DNA of 33,530 nt. It comes from an uncultured Clostridia bacterium (GTDB lineage: Bacteria; Bacillota; Clostridia; TANB77; CAG-508). The DNA lies in the NCBI GenBank assembly GCA_947588945.1, contig CANPZY010000017.1, positions 1 to 33,530 of the forward strand, in the 5' to 3' direction. The notes below the pieces were generated by a model. That model made no database searches. It worked only from the letters and a program-made list of their open reading frames with translations, and had not been told where the DNA came from. Of this stretch, positions 1-8,740 are shown piece after piece; position 1 is the first letter of the stretch, and each line of letters starts with the position of its first letter. Position numbers and translations under genes: made by a program.

Positions 1-19
1 AGATATTTTTAATTAAATT

Positions 20-60
20 TTGTGCCTTTCGCAGACTAAGCGTAGCGAAGGCAAGAAAGG
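20..60. repeat. Short GC-richer imperfect inverted repeat upstream of first gene
   Basis: A GC-rich island in AT-rich surroundings. GCCTTTCGC near 24-32 and GCGAAGGC near 45-52 can pair with one bulge. It shares the word GCGTAGCG with the inverted-repeat element near 12.6 kb, so it may be a piece of the same kind of dispersed structured repeat. The window edge prevents seeing its full extent. Confidence 0.3.
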
Positions 61-74
61 AATGGTAAGTATTT

Positions 75-812
75 ATGAAAAAAGTAGTAATCGCAATTAT
101 TATTACAATGCTTATTGCAATATCTTTTGTTTTTATATTTATAACATTCAAAAATAATAAGAGTATTAAATACTCACACAACGATATAGTAAATTTAATA
201 AATAAAGGTCTACAAAGTATGGATAATATATCTTTTACTAAAACAAATAAAGAAGGAACTACTGTATATTACTATAAACAAGGTAAAATAAAAATGTTAT
301 CTTCAACTTCTTCAAGATATATATTTATAGAAAAAGATGGAAAAAACTATGGAATAGATAAAGAAAAAAAGTTTCTAATTATCTCTCCTAAAAGTCTTAT
401 AATTAATGGTGGACTTCAATATGACACTTTAAATATAGAAAGACTTAATTCGAAACTTACTGAAGAAGATAATTTTAGATATGAATTTGTATATATTAGA
501 GATGAAAAACTAGATAATAAAAATTGTATATTTGTAAAAGAATCTCAATACTATATAGACACTAAAAAATATTCTAATCGTGCTGATGCTAACGGTGATA
601 CAATAGTATATTGGATTGATAAATCTACCGGAATGGTAATTGGTGGTGGTTTTATGCAATCTGGTAAAAATACAGCTGAGCCCAATGTTATTATAAGTAA
701 TATAGAATTTGATGGAGTTTCAGATGATATTTTTAATGATATGGATAATTTACCAAGTGATTATAAAAAAATATACAGGAATGAAGATGGTACTGTAGAA
801 AGAGTCGAATAG
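75..812 (+). CDS. Membrane-anchored extracytoplasmic protein, unknown function
   Basis: A 245-residue protein with a lysine-started hydrophobic segment at residues 4-26 and a polar remainder, so it is probably anchored in the membrane with its body outside the cell. I do not recognise the family. The body is rich in Tyr, Asp, Asn and Lys. It contains a repeated 'YYIDTKK' / 'VYWIDKSTG' type pattern like the beta-strand repeats of lipoprotein-localisation-like folds, but that is only a resemblance. AAAGGA at about 56-61 lies some 13 bases before the ATG, a slightly long spacing. The gene ends in TAG. It is followed by about 100 bases of AT-rich DNA and then a GNAT gene on the same strand, with no clear functional link. 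Confidence 0.7.
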   Translation: MKKVVIAIIITMLIAISFVFIFITFKNNKSIKYSHNDIVNLINKGLQSMDNISFTKTNKEGTTVYYYKQGKIKMLSSTSSRYIFIEKDGKNYGIDKEKKFLIISPKSLIINGGLQYDTLNIERLNSKLTEEDNFRYEFVYIRDEKLDNKNCIFVKESQYYIDTKKYSNRADANGDTIVYWIDKSTGMVIGGGFMQSGKNTAEPNVIISNIEFDGVSDDIFNDMDNLPSDYKKIYRNEDGTVERVE

Positions 813-915
813 GATACTGTATAATTTATAAATTATAACATTATAAAATAATTTCATTTTATATAATATATTACAATTTATTTATTAGAATATGCAAGAA
901 CAGGAGATAATGATA

Positions 916-1377
916 ATGCTAAATGTATACAATATAATAGATAAACAACAATATCTTAAGGAAGTAGCAGAATTAACTCAAAAAGAATGGGGACAAAGGA
1001 ATCTATCTAAAGAAGAATTTTATGATAAAGTGAATAAGAAAATATTAAAAATTAAATCAAACTTTGATAATCCATGTTATTGCAAATTGATTTTATTAGA
1101 TAATGAAGAACTAATTGGTTTTATATCTATTTTTCCATCTGATTGTGAAGAAAGAAAAGATTTATCACCTTGGTATGCAACAATGTTTATAAAGAAAAAA
1201 TATAGAGGCAATGGTTACTCTATAATTTTGAATAATGCAATTTTATCTGAAGCAAAAAAGAGAAAATTTAAAAAAATTTATTTAAAAACCAATTTAAAAG
1301 ATTACTATGAAAAGTTCGGAGCTAATTATATTGAAAAATTAAAGACAGGAGAAAAACTCTATGTTTTTAATCTGTAA
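916..1377 (+). CDS. GNAT family N-acetyltransferase
   Basis: Predicted acetyl-CoA-dependent N-acyltransferase of 153 residues; the substrate is unknown. The core shows a beta strand followed by the acetyl-CoA pyrophosphate-binding signature R-G-N-G-Y-S, an alpha helix (IILNNAILSEAKKRKF), then IYLKT and the typical C-terminal 'YYEKFGANY' segment of GNAT proteins. In-frame ATGs lie at 892, 910 and 916. AGGAG at 902-906 is 9 bases before the ATG at 916, so that start is preferred; starting at 892 would put the ribosome site inside the gene. A strong hairpin follows the stop and is shared with the convergent peptidase gene. Standalone GNATs are often found in accessory positions, and context does not narrow the substrate. 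Confidence 0.85.
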   Translation: MLNVYNIIDKQQYLKEVAELTQKEWGQRNLSKEEFYDKVNKKILKIKSNFDNPCYCKLILLDNEELIGFISIFPSDCEERKDLSPWYATMFIKKKYRGNGYSIILNNAILSEAKKRKFKKIYLKTNLKDYYEKFGANYIEKLKTGEKLYVFNL

Positions 1378-1379
1378 TA

Positions 1380-1424
1380 AAGAATATCGTTTATGGTTAG
1401 AATTTAAACTTAAACGATATTCTT
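1380..1424. terminator. Bidirectional terminator between convergent genes
   Basis: A perfect 14-bp inverted repeat (AAGAATATCGTTTA, 1380-1393, with its complement at 1411-1424) with a 17-base loop. It lies between the GNAT gene ending at 1377 and the minus-strand peptidase ending at 1440, so it can serve both strands. U-tracts are weak on either side. Confidence 0.7.
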
Positions 1425-1439
1425 GTAATATAAAAATAT

Positions 1440-2645
1440 TTAATCTGGAATTGTACTTAAGCAATCATTCAAATAAAATTTTCCATTGCTACCTTTATCT
1501 TTTGTAAGTTCTCTTGTATCTAGGTCATTAAAATGCCACCATTCAGAAGCTAGGGGAGTAAGACCATAGGATGTAAAATAGTTTTGTAATTTTTTTGCAC
1601 TTTCATTCATCGAAGAAGCAAGCTTTACATTTTTCCATGCAGTTTTAGATTTACTATCAACTGGGGAAGTAAATGTTGCAGCAGAACGACTTAATTCATG
1701 CATTTGTGTAGGCATCGTATATTCATCATATTTTGTTACATTCATATATGTATAATCACCACATTTTTTATATTCTTTATCTTCTACTTTAGCAAGACTA
1801 ACATCAAGAGCAACTCCTCTTTGATGATTAGAAAGTTGAACAGCTATAAACCAACTTTTATCCCATGGAGATGTAGTAATTCCTTTTTTTACTGTTTCAT
1901 TTGACTCCATTAAAGCTGAAAGAGAATCCGATACTTTCATTTGTACTTCATAAGGTCTAAATGTTTCATATATTTTTAAGCAATCTCCATTTTCAAGGGC
2001 TTTTTCTTGAACTTGTGCTATTTTTTTTGTCATTGGATAAAGTAATGGCATTATATATTCATCTTGCTCTAATCTATCATTATGCATAAAAACATTATAT
2101 AATTTTTTTCCAGTTATATTTTCTAAATCATATCCTGAAGATTTAAAGATTGATTTATAACTATTTGTATCATCATAAATAATTGAAGGAATGATGTCTG
2201 GTAAATTTACAAGGCAATATTTACTTTCAATATATCCTGTAGTTGAATCTGAAAGTTCTATTTTAAAATAATTATCAGATTCATCAATAATTTTAAAAGC
2301 TTGACCAGGATTTATGTTTTTTAAAACAGAAGAACCTTGATTTTTATATAAAGGCAAAGAAACAGAAGCAAATCCAGTTGAGCCACTAATAGGAAGTTCA
2401 AATTCACCGTTATATTTTTCTTTATTATAAGTTTCTTCTGTAATTATTGCGTTTTCAATTTCCGTTTCATTAATAATATTATTATCAGTTTTATCAATGA
2501 CTATATCATTATTAACGTAATTTGTAGTAGTACTTGATTCAGGTTTTGTGTATTGAGCTAAGTTACTGGTTTGTATATTAAAAACAAATAATCCACCGAT
2601 AACTATTAGTAAGATAATTATTACAATAATTAATATTTTTTTCAT
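1440..2645 (-). CDS. SH3-domain M15 family D,D-dipeptidase/carboxypeptidase (VanX/VanY-like)
   Basis: Membrane-anchored zinc peptidase expected to cleave D-Ala-D-Ala-type bonds in peptidoglycan or its precursors outside the cell. Order of parts: hydrophobic anchor at residues 3-23; a polar Thr/Asn/Glu-rich linker to about 80; a bacterial SH3-like domain at about 92-143 (PLYKNQGSSV... YIESKY); then an M15 catalytic domain. Zinc and catalytic residues are visible: S-N-H-Q-R-G-V-A-L-D gives H274 and D281, and E-W-W-H gives E368 and H371, the arrangement of the VanX/VanY clan. At 401 residues it is longer than free VanX because of the anchor and SH3. AGAGAGG lies just before the ATG on the minus strand. 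There is no vancomycin-resistance cluster next to it, so a wall-maintenance role is more likely than resistance. Confidence 0.88.
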   Translation of the reverse strand: MKKILIIVIIILLIVIGGLFVFNIQTSNLAQYTKPESSTTTNYVNNDIVIDKTDNNIINETEIENAIITEETYNKEKYNGEFELPISGSTGFASVSLPLYKNQGSSVLKNINPGQAFKIIDESDNYFKIELSDSTTGYIESKYCLVNLPDIIPSIIYDDTNSYKSIFKSSGYDLENITGKKLYNVFMHNDRLEQDEYIMPLLYPMTKKIAQVQEKALENGDCLKIYETFRPYEVQMKVSDSLSALMESNETVKKGITTSPWDKSWFIAVQLSNHQRGVALDVSLAKVEDKEYKKCGDYTYMNVTKYDEYTMPTQMHELSRSAATFTSPVDSKSKTAWKNVKLASSMNESAKKLQNYFTSYGLTPLASEWWHFNDLDTRELTKDKGSNGKFYLNDCLSTIPD

Positions 2646-2681
2646 TAAAATTGCCTCTCTTTAAATATTTTTTCTGTGACG

Positions 2682-2710
2682 ATTATAGCATATATATATT
2701 TTTTTTGCAA
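2682..2710 (-). promoter_or_regulatory. Sigma-A-type promoter for the M15 peptidase
   Basis: Read on the minus strand: TTGCAA, 17 bases, TATAAT, about 35 bases before the ATG of the peptidase gene. The -10 is a perfect match. Confidence 0.65.
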
Positions 2711-2724
2711 AATAAAAAATGTAC

Positions 2725-2753
2725 TTGTATTTCTTAATTGAAAAATATATAAT
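2725..2753 (+). promoter_or_regulatory. Sigma-A-type promoter for the Ig-like/acyltransferase cluster
   Basis: TTGTAT (2725-2730), 17 bases, TATAAT (2748-2753). It lies 30 bases before the start of the transglutaminase-like gene and is divergent from the peptidase promoter. Confidence 0.6.
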
Positions 2754-2782
2754 ATTTAAGAAAATATTTGTAGGAGTATGTT

Positions 2783-4597
2783 TTGAATATGAAAAATAAA
2801 GGTTCGCATAACAAAACAAAGGAAAAGAATACAAATAAAAGCACTAAAAATGTCAGAAATAAAGATGAAAATAAAAAAATAAAAAATGATTCTGAAAAAA
2901 ACAAAATAGCAAATAAAAGAAAATCACAGATAGATGAAAAAAAAGAGAGCGCGGAAAGCAAAAAGAAAGAAGAAAATAAAGAAGTTAAGAAAAGTAAAGA
3001 GAATGACTATAAAAACTCAAATAGAAAAATTATACAGAAAATAATTATAATTATTTTTGCAATGATTATTTTAGCAGAAGCAATCTATGGTGGTTATTTG
3101 TTATATGAAAAATTTAGAAGAAAGTTTAAAAATGTTAATGTAGAAATAGGAACAAGCGAAAAAGTTTCTTTAAAAGACTTTCTAGTAAATGAGAAGTACT
3201 TAGACAATTCACAATTACTTACGAATTTAGATGATATTGATTATTTAAAAGTAGGAGAATATAAAGTAATTTTATCCCATGATGGAAGAGAAGAAGAAGT
3301 ATCTTTAAATTTAGTAGATACTACACCACCTGAGGTAAAATTTAAAAATATAGAAAAGTATATAGATTATACAATAAATGCAGATGATTTTATAGAAGAA
3401 AAAAATGATTTGTCAGAAATGCAAGTTGAGATAATAGATACTCCAGAAATAACTGAATTTAAAGATTATGATATAAAAGTAAGAGTAAAAGATGTATATG
3501 GCAATGAAACAAGCAATATATGCAAGCTATATGTAAAATGGATTAAAGATGAATTTGCTATGGAAAAAGGCCATGAACTTACAAGAGAAGATTTGCTATT
3601 TAACGTAGAAGCAGATAAAGATTTATTAGATGATGCTCGCTTAAAAGAGATTACAAACTCAGAAATTGGTGATTATGAAATAAAAACTAATAAAAATGGA
3701 ATAGAAAAAACGACTATTATCAAAATAACAGATTTAACTCCTCCAACATTAGTGTTAAAAGATGTTTCAATATATGATGATGAAAAAATAAGTGGTAAGG
3801 ATAGTTTCATTGTAAGTGCAACTGATGCATCAGGAGAGGTAACAACTACAATGAAAACACAACTTGACTATAATAAGTTAGGTGCACAGCAAGTCATTAT
3901 AGAAGCAGTTGATAAGTATGGAAATAAAACAGAACAGACAGCAACTTTTACAAGACATAAAGATACTATTGGACCAGTATTTTCAGGGCTTTCTGATATA
4001 AATGTAAGTAAGGGCGCTACCATTAACTATGAGCAGGGAGTTACTGCACGAGATGCAAAAGATGGTGTATGTAGTTTTTCAGTTGATTCTAGCTCTGTAA
4101 ATACAAGCGCAGCAGGTACATATTATGCAACATATACTTCTAGTGATACAAAAGGAAATAAAACAACTAAAAAGAGAAAAATTTCAGTAAAACATAATCA
4201 AGCTGATGTTGATGCGCTAGTAAGGAATATTGCATCTGGAATAGGTAGTAATGTTGAAGAAATAAGAGACTATTGTAGAAATAAAATTTCTTATGGACAT
4301 AGCTATGGAGATGGAGATCCAGTTTGGTATGGGTTTAACAATTGGACAGGAAATTGTTATGTTCATGCTATGTGCTTTCAAGCTTTATTAAGAGCTAAAG
4401 GATATGAAACGCAATTAATTTGGGTTACAAACCAAACTCATTATTGGAACTTAGTAAAATTAAACGGAGTATGGAGACATATGGATTCAACACCGGACAG
4501 AAATCATAGAAAAATAAGTATAATGACTGATGAACAGAGACTATCTACTTTAAGCGGAAGAGATTGGGACCACTCAGCATGGCCAGCGGCTAATTAA
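2783..4597 (+). CDS. Membrane-anchored Ig-like protein with C-terminal transglutaminase-like domain
   Basis: A 604-residue surface protein. Residues 1-82 are a highly charged Lys/Asn/Glu-rich cytoplasmic tail. A membrane segment lies at about 84-108. About five Ig-like (DUF5011/HYR-type) units follow at about 118-475, marked by repeated 'VDTTPP', 'TDLTPP' and 'YGN-T' motifs. The C-terminus is a transglutaminase-like domain with a visible Cys-His-Asp triad: C525 in GNCYVH, H553 in THYWNLV and D568 in HMDSTP. Such domains act as cysteine proteases or crosslinkers; the substrate is unknown. Start: AGGAG at 2772-2776 fits a TTG at 2783 (6-base spacing); an in-frame ATG at 2789 is the alternative and changes two residues. 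It heads a co-directional cluster with a close paralogue and an acyltransferase pair, suggesting joint work on the cell surface. Confidence 0.87.
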   Translation: MNMKNKGSHNKTKEKNTNKSTKNVRNKDENKKIKNDSEKNKIANKRKSQIDEKKESAESKKKEENKEVKKSKENDYKNSNRKIIQKIIIIIFAMIILAEAIYGGYLLYEKFRRKFKNVNVEIGTSEKVSLKDFLVNEKYLDNSQLLTNLDDIDYLKVGEYKVILSHDGREEEVSLNLVDTTPPEVKFKNIEKYIDYTINADDFIEEKNDLSEMQVEIIDTPEITEFKDYDIKVRVKDVYGNETSNICKLYVKWIKDEFAMEKGHELTREDLLFNVEADKDLLDDARLKEITNSEIGDYEIKTNKNGIEKTTIIKITDLTPPTLVLKDVSIYDDEKISGKDSFIVSATDASGEVTTTMKTQLDYNKLGAQQVIIEAVDKYGNKTEQTATFTRHKDTIGPVFSGLSDINVSKGATINYEQGVTARDAKDGVCSFSVDSSSVNTSAAGTYYATYTSSDTKGNKTTKKRKISVKHNQADVDALVRNIASGIGSNVEEIRDYCRNKISYGHSYGDGDPVWYGFNNWTGNCYVHAMCFQALLRAKGYETQLIWVTNQTHYWNLVKLNGVWRHMDSTPDRNHRKISIMTDEQRLSTLSGRDWDHSAWPAAN

Positions 4598-4679
4598 AAA
4601 AGAGAATATTTTAATTTTAGTAAAATAATTAGTATAAATTATAATAATTTTTTTAGTAAAATATGGAGGAAATTTTATT

Positions 4680-6317
4680 ATGAGCCAAAATTCAAAAGAT
4701 GATAAAAATAAGACAACTGCCAAAAAGAAAGTAGAACCAAAAGCAAATAAAAGTCAAACTCAAAACAAGACTAAAACCCAAAGCAAAACTAAAAGTAACA
4801 CAAAAAATAGTACAAAAAGTAATACGAAAAGTAAAACTCAAGTAAGGACTCAAAGTAAAAGTAGGAGCCAAAGTCCAAGAAAAAGTTCAAATAAAAAAAC
4901 TACCACTAAAAAGCCAATTAATGATGATATCTTAAGTGTTAAAGAAAGCAACATAGAGAAAAGTAAGTCAAACAATAAAACAGATATAAGTTTAATAAAA
5001 AGAGATGATAAAGACATTTATAAAAAAGAAAAAAAATCTACTAAAAGAATATTCTTAAGTTTATTATTTATTGTTGCTATTTTTGAAATTATATATGGAG
5101 TTTATTTATTTCAAGAAAAATTTAAAGATAAATTTCAAGATATAGAAATTGAAATAGCTTCAGTTACAGAAATAAAAATGGAAGATTTTTTAGTAGATGA
5201 AAAGTATAAGAACAATTCTATAATGCTTACAGATTTAACTCAAGTTGATTTTACAAAAGTAGGAGAATACAAAGTAAAACTTTCTCATTCTGACAAGGAA
5301 GAAGAAGTAACACTAAAGTTAGTTGATACAACTGCACCTACTGTTAAATTTCAAGATTTAACTAAGTATATAGATTATAAACCATCAGCAGATGACTTTA
5401 TAGTGAAAAAAGAGGATTTATCTGAAATGGAAACTACTATAATAAATGCACCTACAATTGATAAATTTGGAGATTATGATATTACTGTTGAAGTTAAAGA
5501 TATATATGGAAATAAAACTACTAATGATTGTAAATTATTTGTAAGATGGATAAAACAATCAATTTCAATTGAAAGAGGACAAAATTTAAATAAGAAAGAT
5601 TTACTTTTTAATGAAAAAACTGAGGGAAATTTATTGAATGATAAACGCTTGAAAGAAATTGCTAACTCGGATATTGGTGTATACGAAATTGAAACAACAA
5701 AGGATGGAGTGACAGTTAAGACTCAAATAAATGTTACAGATTTAACTCCTCCAACATTAGAAGTTAAAGATGTTTCTATTTATGATGATGAAATTGATAC
5801 ATTAAATGGTAAAGATAGTTTTATTGTTAGTACTTATGATGCATCAAGAAAAGTTACCACAAAATTAAAAAAAGAGATTGATTTTTCAAACATTGGAACT
5901 CAAGATGTAATAATTGAAGCAGTAGATAAATATAACAATAAAACGGAAAAAACAGCAAAACTAACTATAATGAGAGATACAATAGGACCAATAATATCTG
6001 GACTTTCACAAATTACAATTGAAAGTGGAAGCACAATTGATTTAAGAAGTGGAGTTTCAGCAAATGATGATAGGGATGGAGTTTGTGATTTTCAAGTGGA
6101 TGATAGCGGTGTTAATACAAAAGCAGAAGGAACATATTATGCAACATATACAGCAAAAGATAAGCGAGGAAATGTAACTACAAGTAAAAGGGAAATAGTT
6201 GTAAATCATAGTCAAGAAGATACTGATAATAAATTTGATGAATATGATAATCAGATTATAGAACCAGAAACAGATGAAGAAAAGAATACAAGTGCAGAAA
6301 TGATAGGCGGGGATTAG
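4680..6317 (+). CDS. Membrane-anchored Ig-like protein, paralogue lacking the transglutaminase domain
   Basis: A 545-residue protein with the same plan as its upstream neighbour: a Lys/Ser/Thr/Gln-rich low-complexity cytoplasmic tail (1-120), a membrane segment at about 123-145, then the same series of Ig-like units. Whole stretches align, for example DFLVDEKY against DFLVNEKY and KVGEYKV-LSH in both, so the pair arose by tandem duplication. After the last Ig-like unit it ends in an acidic tail (EPETDEEKNTSAEM) where the neighbour has the C-H-D catalytic domain, so it is predicted to be non-enzymatic. GGAGG about 10 bases before the ATG supports the start. The 82-base gap to the upstream gene has no obvious hairpin, consistent with one transcript. 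A structural or scaffold role is inference. Confidence 0.83.
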   Translation: MSQNSKDDKNKTTAKKKVEPKANKSQTQNKTKTQSKTKSNTKNSTKSNTKSKTQVRTQSKSRSQSPRKSSNKKTTTKKPINDDILSVKESNIEKSKSNNKTDISLIKRDDKDIYKKEKKSTKRIFLSLLFIVAIFEIIYGVYLFQEKFKDKFQDIEIEIASVTEIKMEDFLVDEKYKNNSIMLTDLTQVDFTKVGEYKVKLSHSDKEEEVTLKLVDTTAPTVKFQDLTKYIDYKPSADDFIVKKEDLSEMETTIINAPTIDKFGDYDITVEVKDIYGNKTTNDCKLFVRWIKQSISIERGQNLNKKDLLFNEKTEGNLLNDKRLKEIANSDIGVYEIETTKDGVTVKTQINVTDLTPPTLEVKDVSIYDDEIDTLNGKDSFIVSTYDASRKVTTKLKKEIDFSNIGTQDVIIEAVDKYNNKTEKTAKLTIMRDTIGPIISGLSQITIESGSTIDLRSGVSANDDRDGVCDFQVDDSGVNTKAEGTYYATYTAKDKRGNVTTSKREIVVNHSQEDTDNKFDEYDNQIIEPETDEEKNTSAEMIGGD

Positions 6318-6364
6318 GATATAGATGCATATCCTAAGGCAGAATAGAAGGAGTAAATGCAATT

Positions 6365-7645
6365 ATGAATATACTTATTTTACTATTAAGTGTAATAATA
6401 TACGCAAGTTTTGGACCAATTAACTTAATATATATATTATTTAGTAGTATTACGAGTTTTATTACTGCTAAATATACAAAAGAAAAAAATAGAAAATTAA
6501 TTTTTGGAATAACAATTGTAGTAAATTTATTAATTTTAGTATTATTTAAAATTGGAATTTATGTTGGAATTTTTGGTATACCTGAAAAAAATATAATTGC
6601 TCCAATTGGAATATCATACTACACTTTACAAATTATTTCGTATTTAGTAGATGTATGTAAGAAAAAATATGAACCACAGAAAAGCTTAGTTAAATATTTA
6701 ATGTATGTAATTTATATTCCATACTTAATTATAGGACCTATCAATAGGTATGATGATATTTCTAAGAGTTTATACGGGAAAAAACATTGGAATACAAATA
6801 GAATATTAAATGGAATAATACGAGTTTGCTGGGGCTTATTCAAAAAATATTTAATTGCTGGAAGAATTGCAATTATTATATCTGTAATTACAGGAAACAC
6901 AGCAGAATTTACTGGAGCTTATGCATTATTTGCTATGCTATTATATTCAATTGAAATATATGCAGATTTTAGTGGTGGAATTGACATGGTAATAGGTGTT
7001 TCTAAAATTTTTGGAATAGAAGTGAAAGAAAATTTTGATTCACCATATTTATCAGAAAATTTAAAAGAGTTCTGGAGAAGATGGCACATTGGACTTAGTT
7101 CATGGCTTAGAGATTACGTTTACATACCTCTTGGTGGCAATAGAAAAGGAACAATTAGAACAAAAATAAATTTGATTATTACGTTTGTTGTATCAGGATT
7201 ATGGCATGGTGCAAATTATATCTTGTGGGGATTATTTCATGGAATTTTAGTTTGTATAACAAAGTTCTTAACTACAAAATCAAAAACAATAAACAGAATA
7301 ATAAATTATTTGATTGTATCTATTTTGTGGGCATTTTTTATATGGCCAACAACAGGAGTAGCTTTGCGTATGATAGGTTCAATTTTTACAACATTTAATT
7401 ATTCTAGCTTATTTGCAAATCTTTTAAACTTTAACTTAGATTTAGCAAATATAATAGTTTTAATTGTTTCAACTATTATGCTAATAATTTTTGACATAAA
7501 AAAAGAAAAGATTATATTAAAAATAAAAAATATGAAAGTAGAAACAAAAATAATTTTAATTGGCATTTTAATTATGATAGTTTTGGTATTTGGAATATAT
7601 GGAATTGGATTTAATGTAAATGAATTTATTTATAGCAAATTTTAA
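6365..7645 (+). CDS. MBOAT family O-acyltransferase (AlgI/DltB/PatA-like)
   Basis: Polytopic membrane O-acyltransferase of 426 residues that moves an acyl group, usually acetyl, across the membrane onto a surface polymer. Family signatures are clear: APIGISYYTLQ at 79-89, IYADFSGG at 198-205, NF-SPY at 223-228, FWRRWHIGLSSWLRDYVYIP at 236-255 and SGLWHG at 277-282. H281 is the expected catalytic histidine; H241 and H292 are also in conserved places. About ten hydrophobic segments are visible. AAGGAG is about 10 bases before the ATG. Members act with an SGNH-fold partner (AlgI-AlgJ/AlgX, DltB-DltD), and the next gene fits that partner. No dltA or dltC is nearby, which speaks against D-alanylation and for polysaccharide acetylation. 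Confidence 0.92.
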   Translation: MNILILLLSVIIYASFGPINLIYILFSSITSFITAKYTKEKNRKLIFGITIVVNLLILVLFKIGIYVGIFGIPEKNIIAPIGISYYTLQIISYLVDVCKKKYEPQKSLVKYLMYVIYIPYLIIGPINRYDDISKSLYGKKHWNTNRILNGIIRVCWGLFKKYLIAGRIAIIISVITGNTAEFTGAYALFAMLLYSIEIYADFSGGIDMVIGVSKIFGIEVKENFDSPYLSENLKEFWRRWHIGLSSWLRDYVYIPLGGNRKGTIRTKINLIITFVVSGLWHGANYILWGLFHGILVCITKFLTTKSKTINRIINYLIVSILWAFFIWPTTGVALRMIGSIFTTFNYSSLFANLLNFNLDLANIIVLIVSTIMLIIFDIKKEKIILKIKNMKVETKIILIGILIMIVLVFGIYGIGFNVNEFIYSKF

Positions 7646-7709
7646 AAAAGAGCTTATTAATTATAAGTATTACTTTATTTAAAATTTACAAAAATAAGGA
7701 ATGATAAAA

Positions 7710-8714
7710 ATGAAAAAATTTATAAAAATTTTGATTATACTTCTATGTTTAATAGTCATATTTGTTATAACAAGTAGATTGCTTTCACCTAAATATATGA
7801 CAGATTTAGTAGAAGGGAGTATGATTGCAGAGTATTATGATGAAGTAAAAAATCACGAAGTTATTTTTATAGGAGATTGTGAAGTATATGCAAACTTTTC
7901 TCCAATGGTCATGTATGAACAAGATGGAATTACTGCTTATGTAAGAGGTACATCACAGCAACTTTTATGGCAATCTTATGGAATTTTGAAGGAAACCTTA
8001 AAGTATGAAATTCCTAAAGTAGTTGTATTTAATGTGAATGCACTTAGATATGATGAGCCTGTAAGTGAAGCATATAATAGGCTAACACTTGATAAAATGA
8101 AATGGAGCAAGGAAAAGGTAGATATTATAAAGGCTTCAATGACTGAGGATGAAGATTTTATGTCTTATGTATTTCCTATATTAAGGTATCACTCAAGATT
8201 TTCGCAACTTACTAGTGAAGACTTTGAATATTTATTTAAAGAAAAGAAAAATACATTTAATGGATTTTTGATAAATAAAAATATAAAGCCAGTAGGGAGT
8301 TTGCCAACTAAAAAGAGATTAGCTGATTACAATTTTTCAGAAAAATGCATTGGATATCTGGACAAAATCACAAAATTATGCAAAGATCATAATATAAAAT
8401 TAGTATTAATTAAGGCTCCAAGTCTGTATCCATACTGGTATGATGAATATAATGAACAAATTGTAAATTATGCTAAAGAAAATAATTTAGATTTCTATAA
8501 TTTAAAAGATGTTGCAGAAGAAATAGGAATTGATTATCAAAAAGATACATATGATGCTGGACTTCACTTAAATCTAACAGGTGCAACAAAATTATCAATC
8601 TATTTTTCTAAATTATTAAAAGAAAAATATAATTTAACAGATTTTAGACAAAACAAAGAAGTTAATAAAATTTATCAGGAAAAACTAATTTCTTATAAGA
8701 GTGCAATTAGTTAA
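7710..8714 (+). CDS. SGNH/GDSL-type partner of the MBOAT acyltransferase (DltD/AlgJ-like)
   Basis: A 334-residue protein with an N-terminal membrane anchor (about 5-22) and an extracytoplasmic SGNH-like domain. The first block reads VIFIGDCEVYANFSP, where the serine of classical GDS is a cysteine. The C-terminal block DAGLHLNLTGA supplies the Asp/His pair expected of SGNH enzymes. The conserved-looking RGTSQQLLWQSY segment lies between them. AAGGA at 7696-7700 is 9 bases before the ATG at 7710; an ATG at 7701 would sit directly on that site. Direct adjacency to the MBOAT gene suggests it takes the acyl group or shapes the acceptor outside the cell. Function is inferred from context and fold motifs; I cannot tell whether GDC is usual in this subfamily. 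Confidence 0.75.
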   Translation: MKKFIKILIILLCLIVIFVITSRLLSPKYMTDLVEGSMIAEYYDEVKNHEVIFIGDCEVYANFSPMVMYEQDGITAYVRGTSQQLLWQSYGILKETLKYEIPKVVVFNVNALRYDEPVSEAYNRLTLDKMKWSKEKVDIIKASMTEDEDFMSYVFPILRYHSRFSQLTSEDFEYLFKEKKNTFNGFLINKNIKPVGSLPTKKRLADYNFSEKCIGYLDKITKLCKDHNIKLVLIKAPSLYPYWYDEYNEQIVNYAKENNLDFYNLKDVAEEIGIDYQKDTYDAGLHLNLTGATKLSIYFSKLLKEKYNLTDFRQNKEVNKIYQEKLISYKSAIS

Positions 8715-8740
8715 ATAATAATTTGTATTGGAGATTATAT

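Noticed and set aside
1698-1904. Plus-strand ORF inside the M15 peptidase gene
   Set aside because: Antisense shadow of a well-supported gene, with biased composition and no ribosome site.
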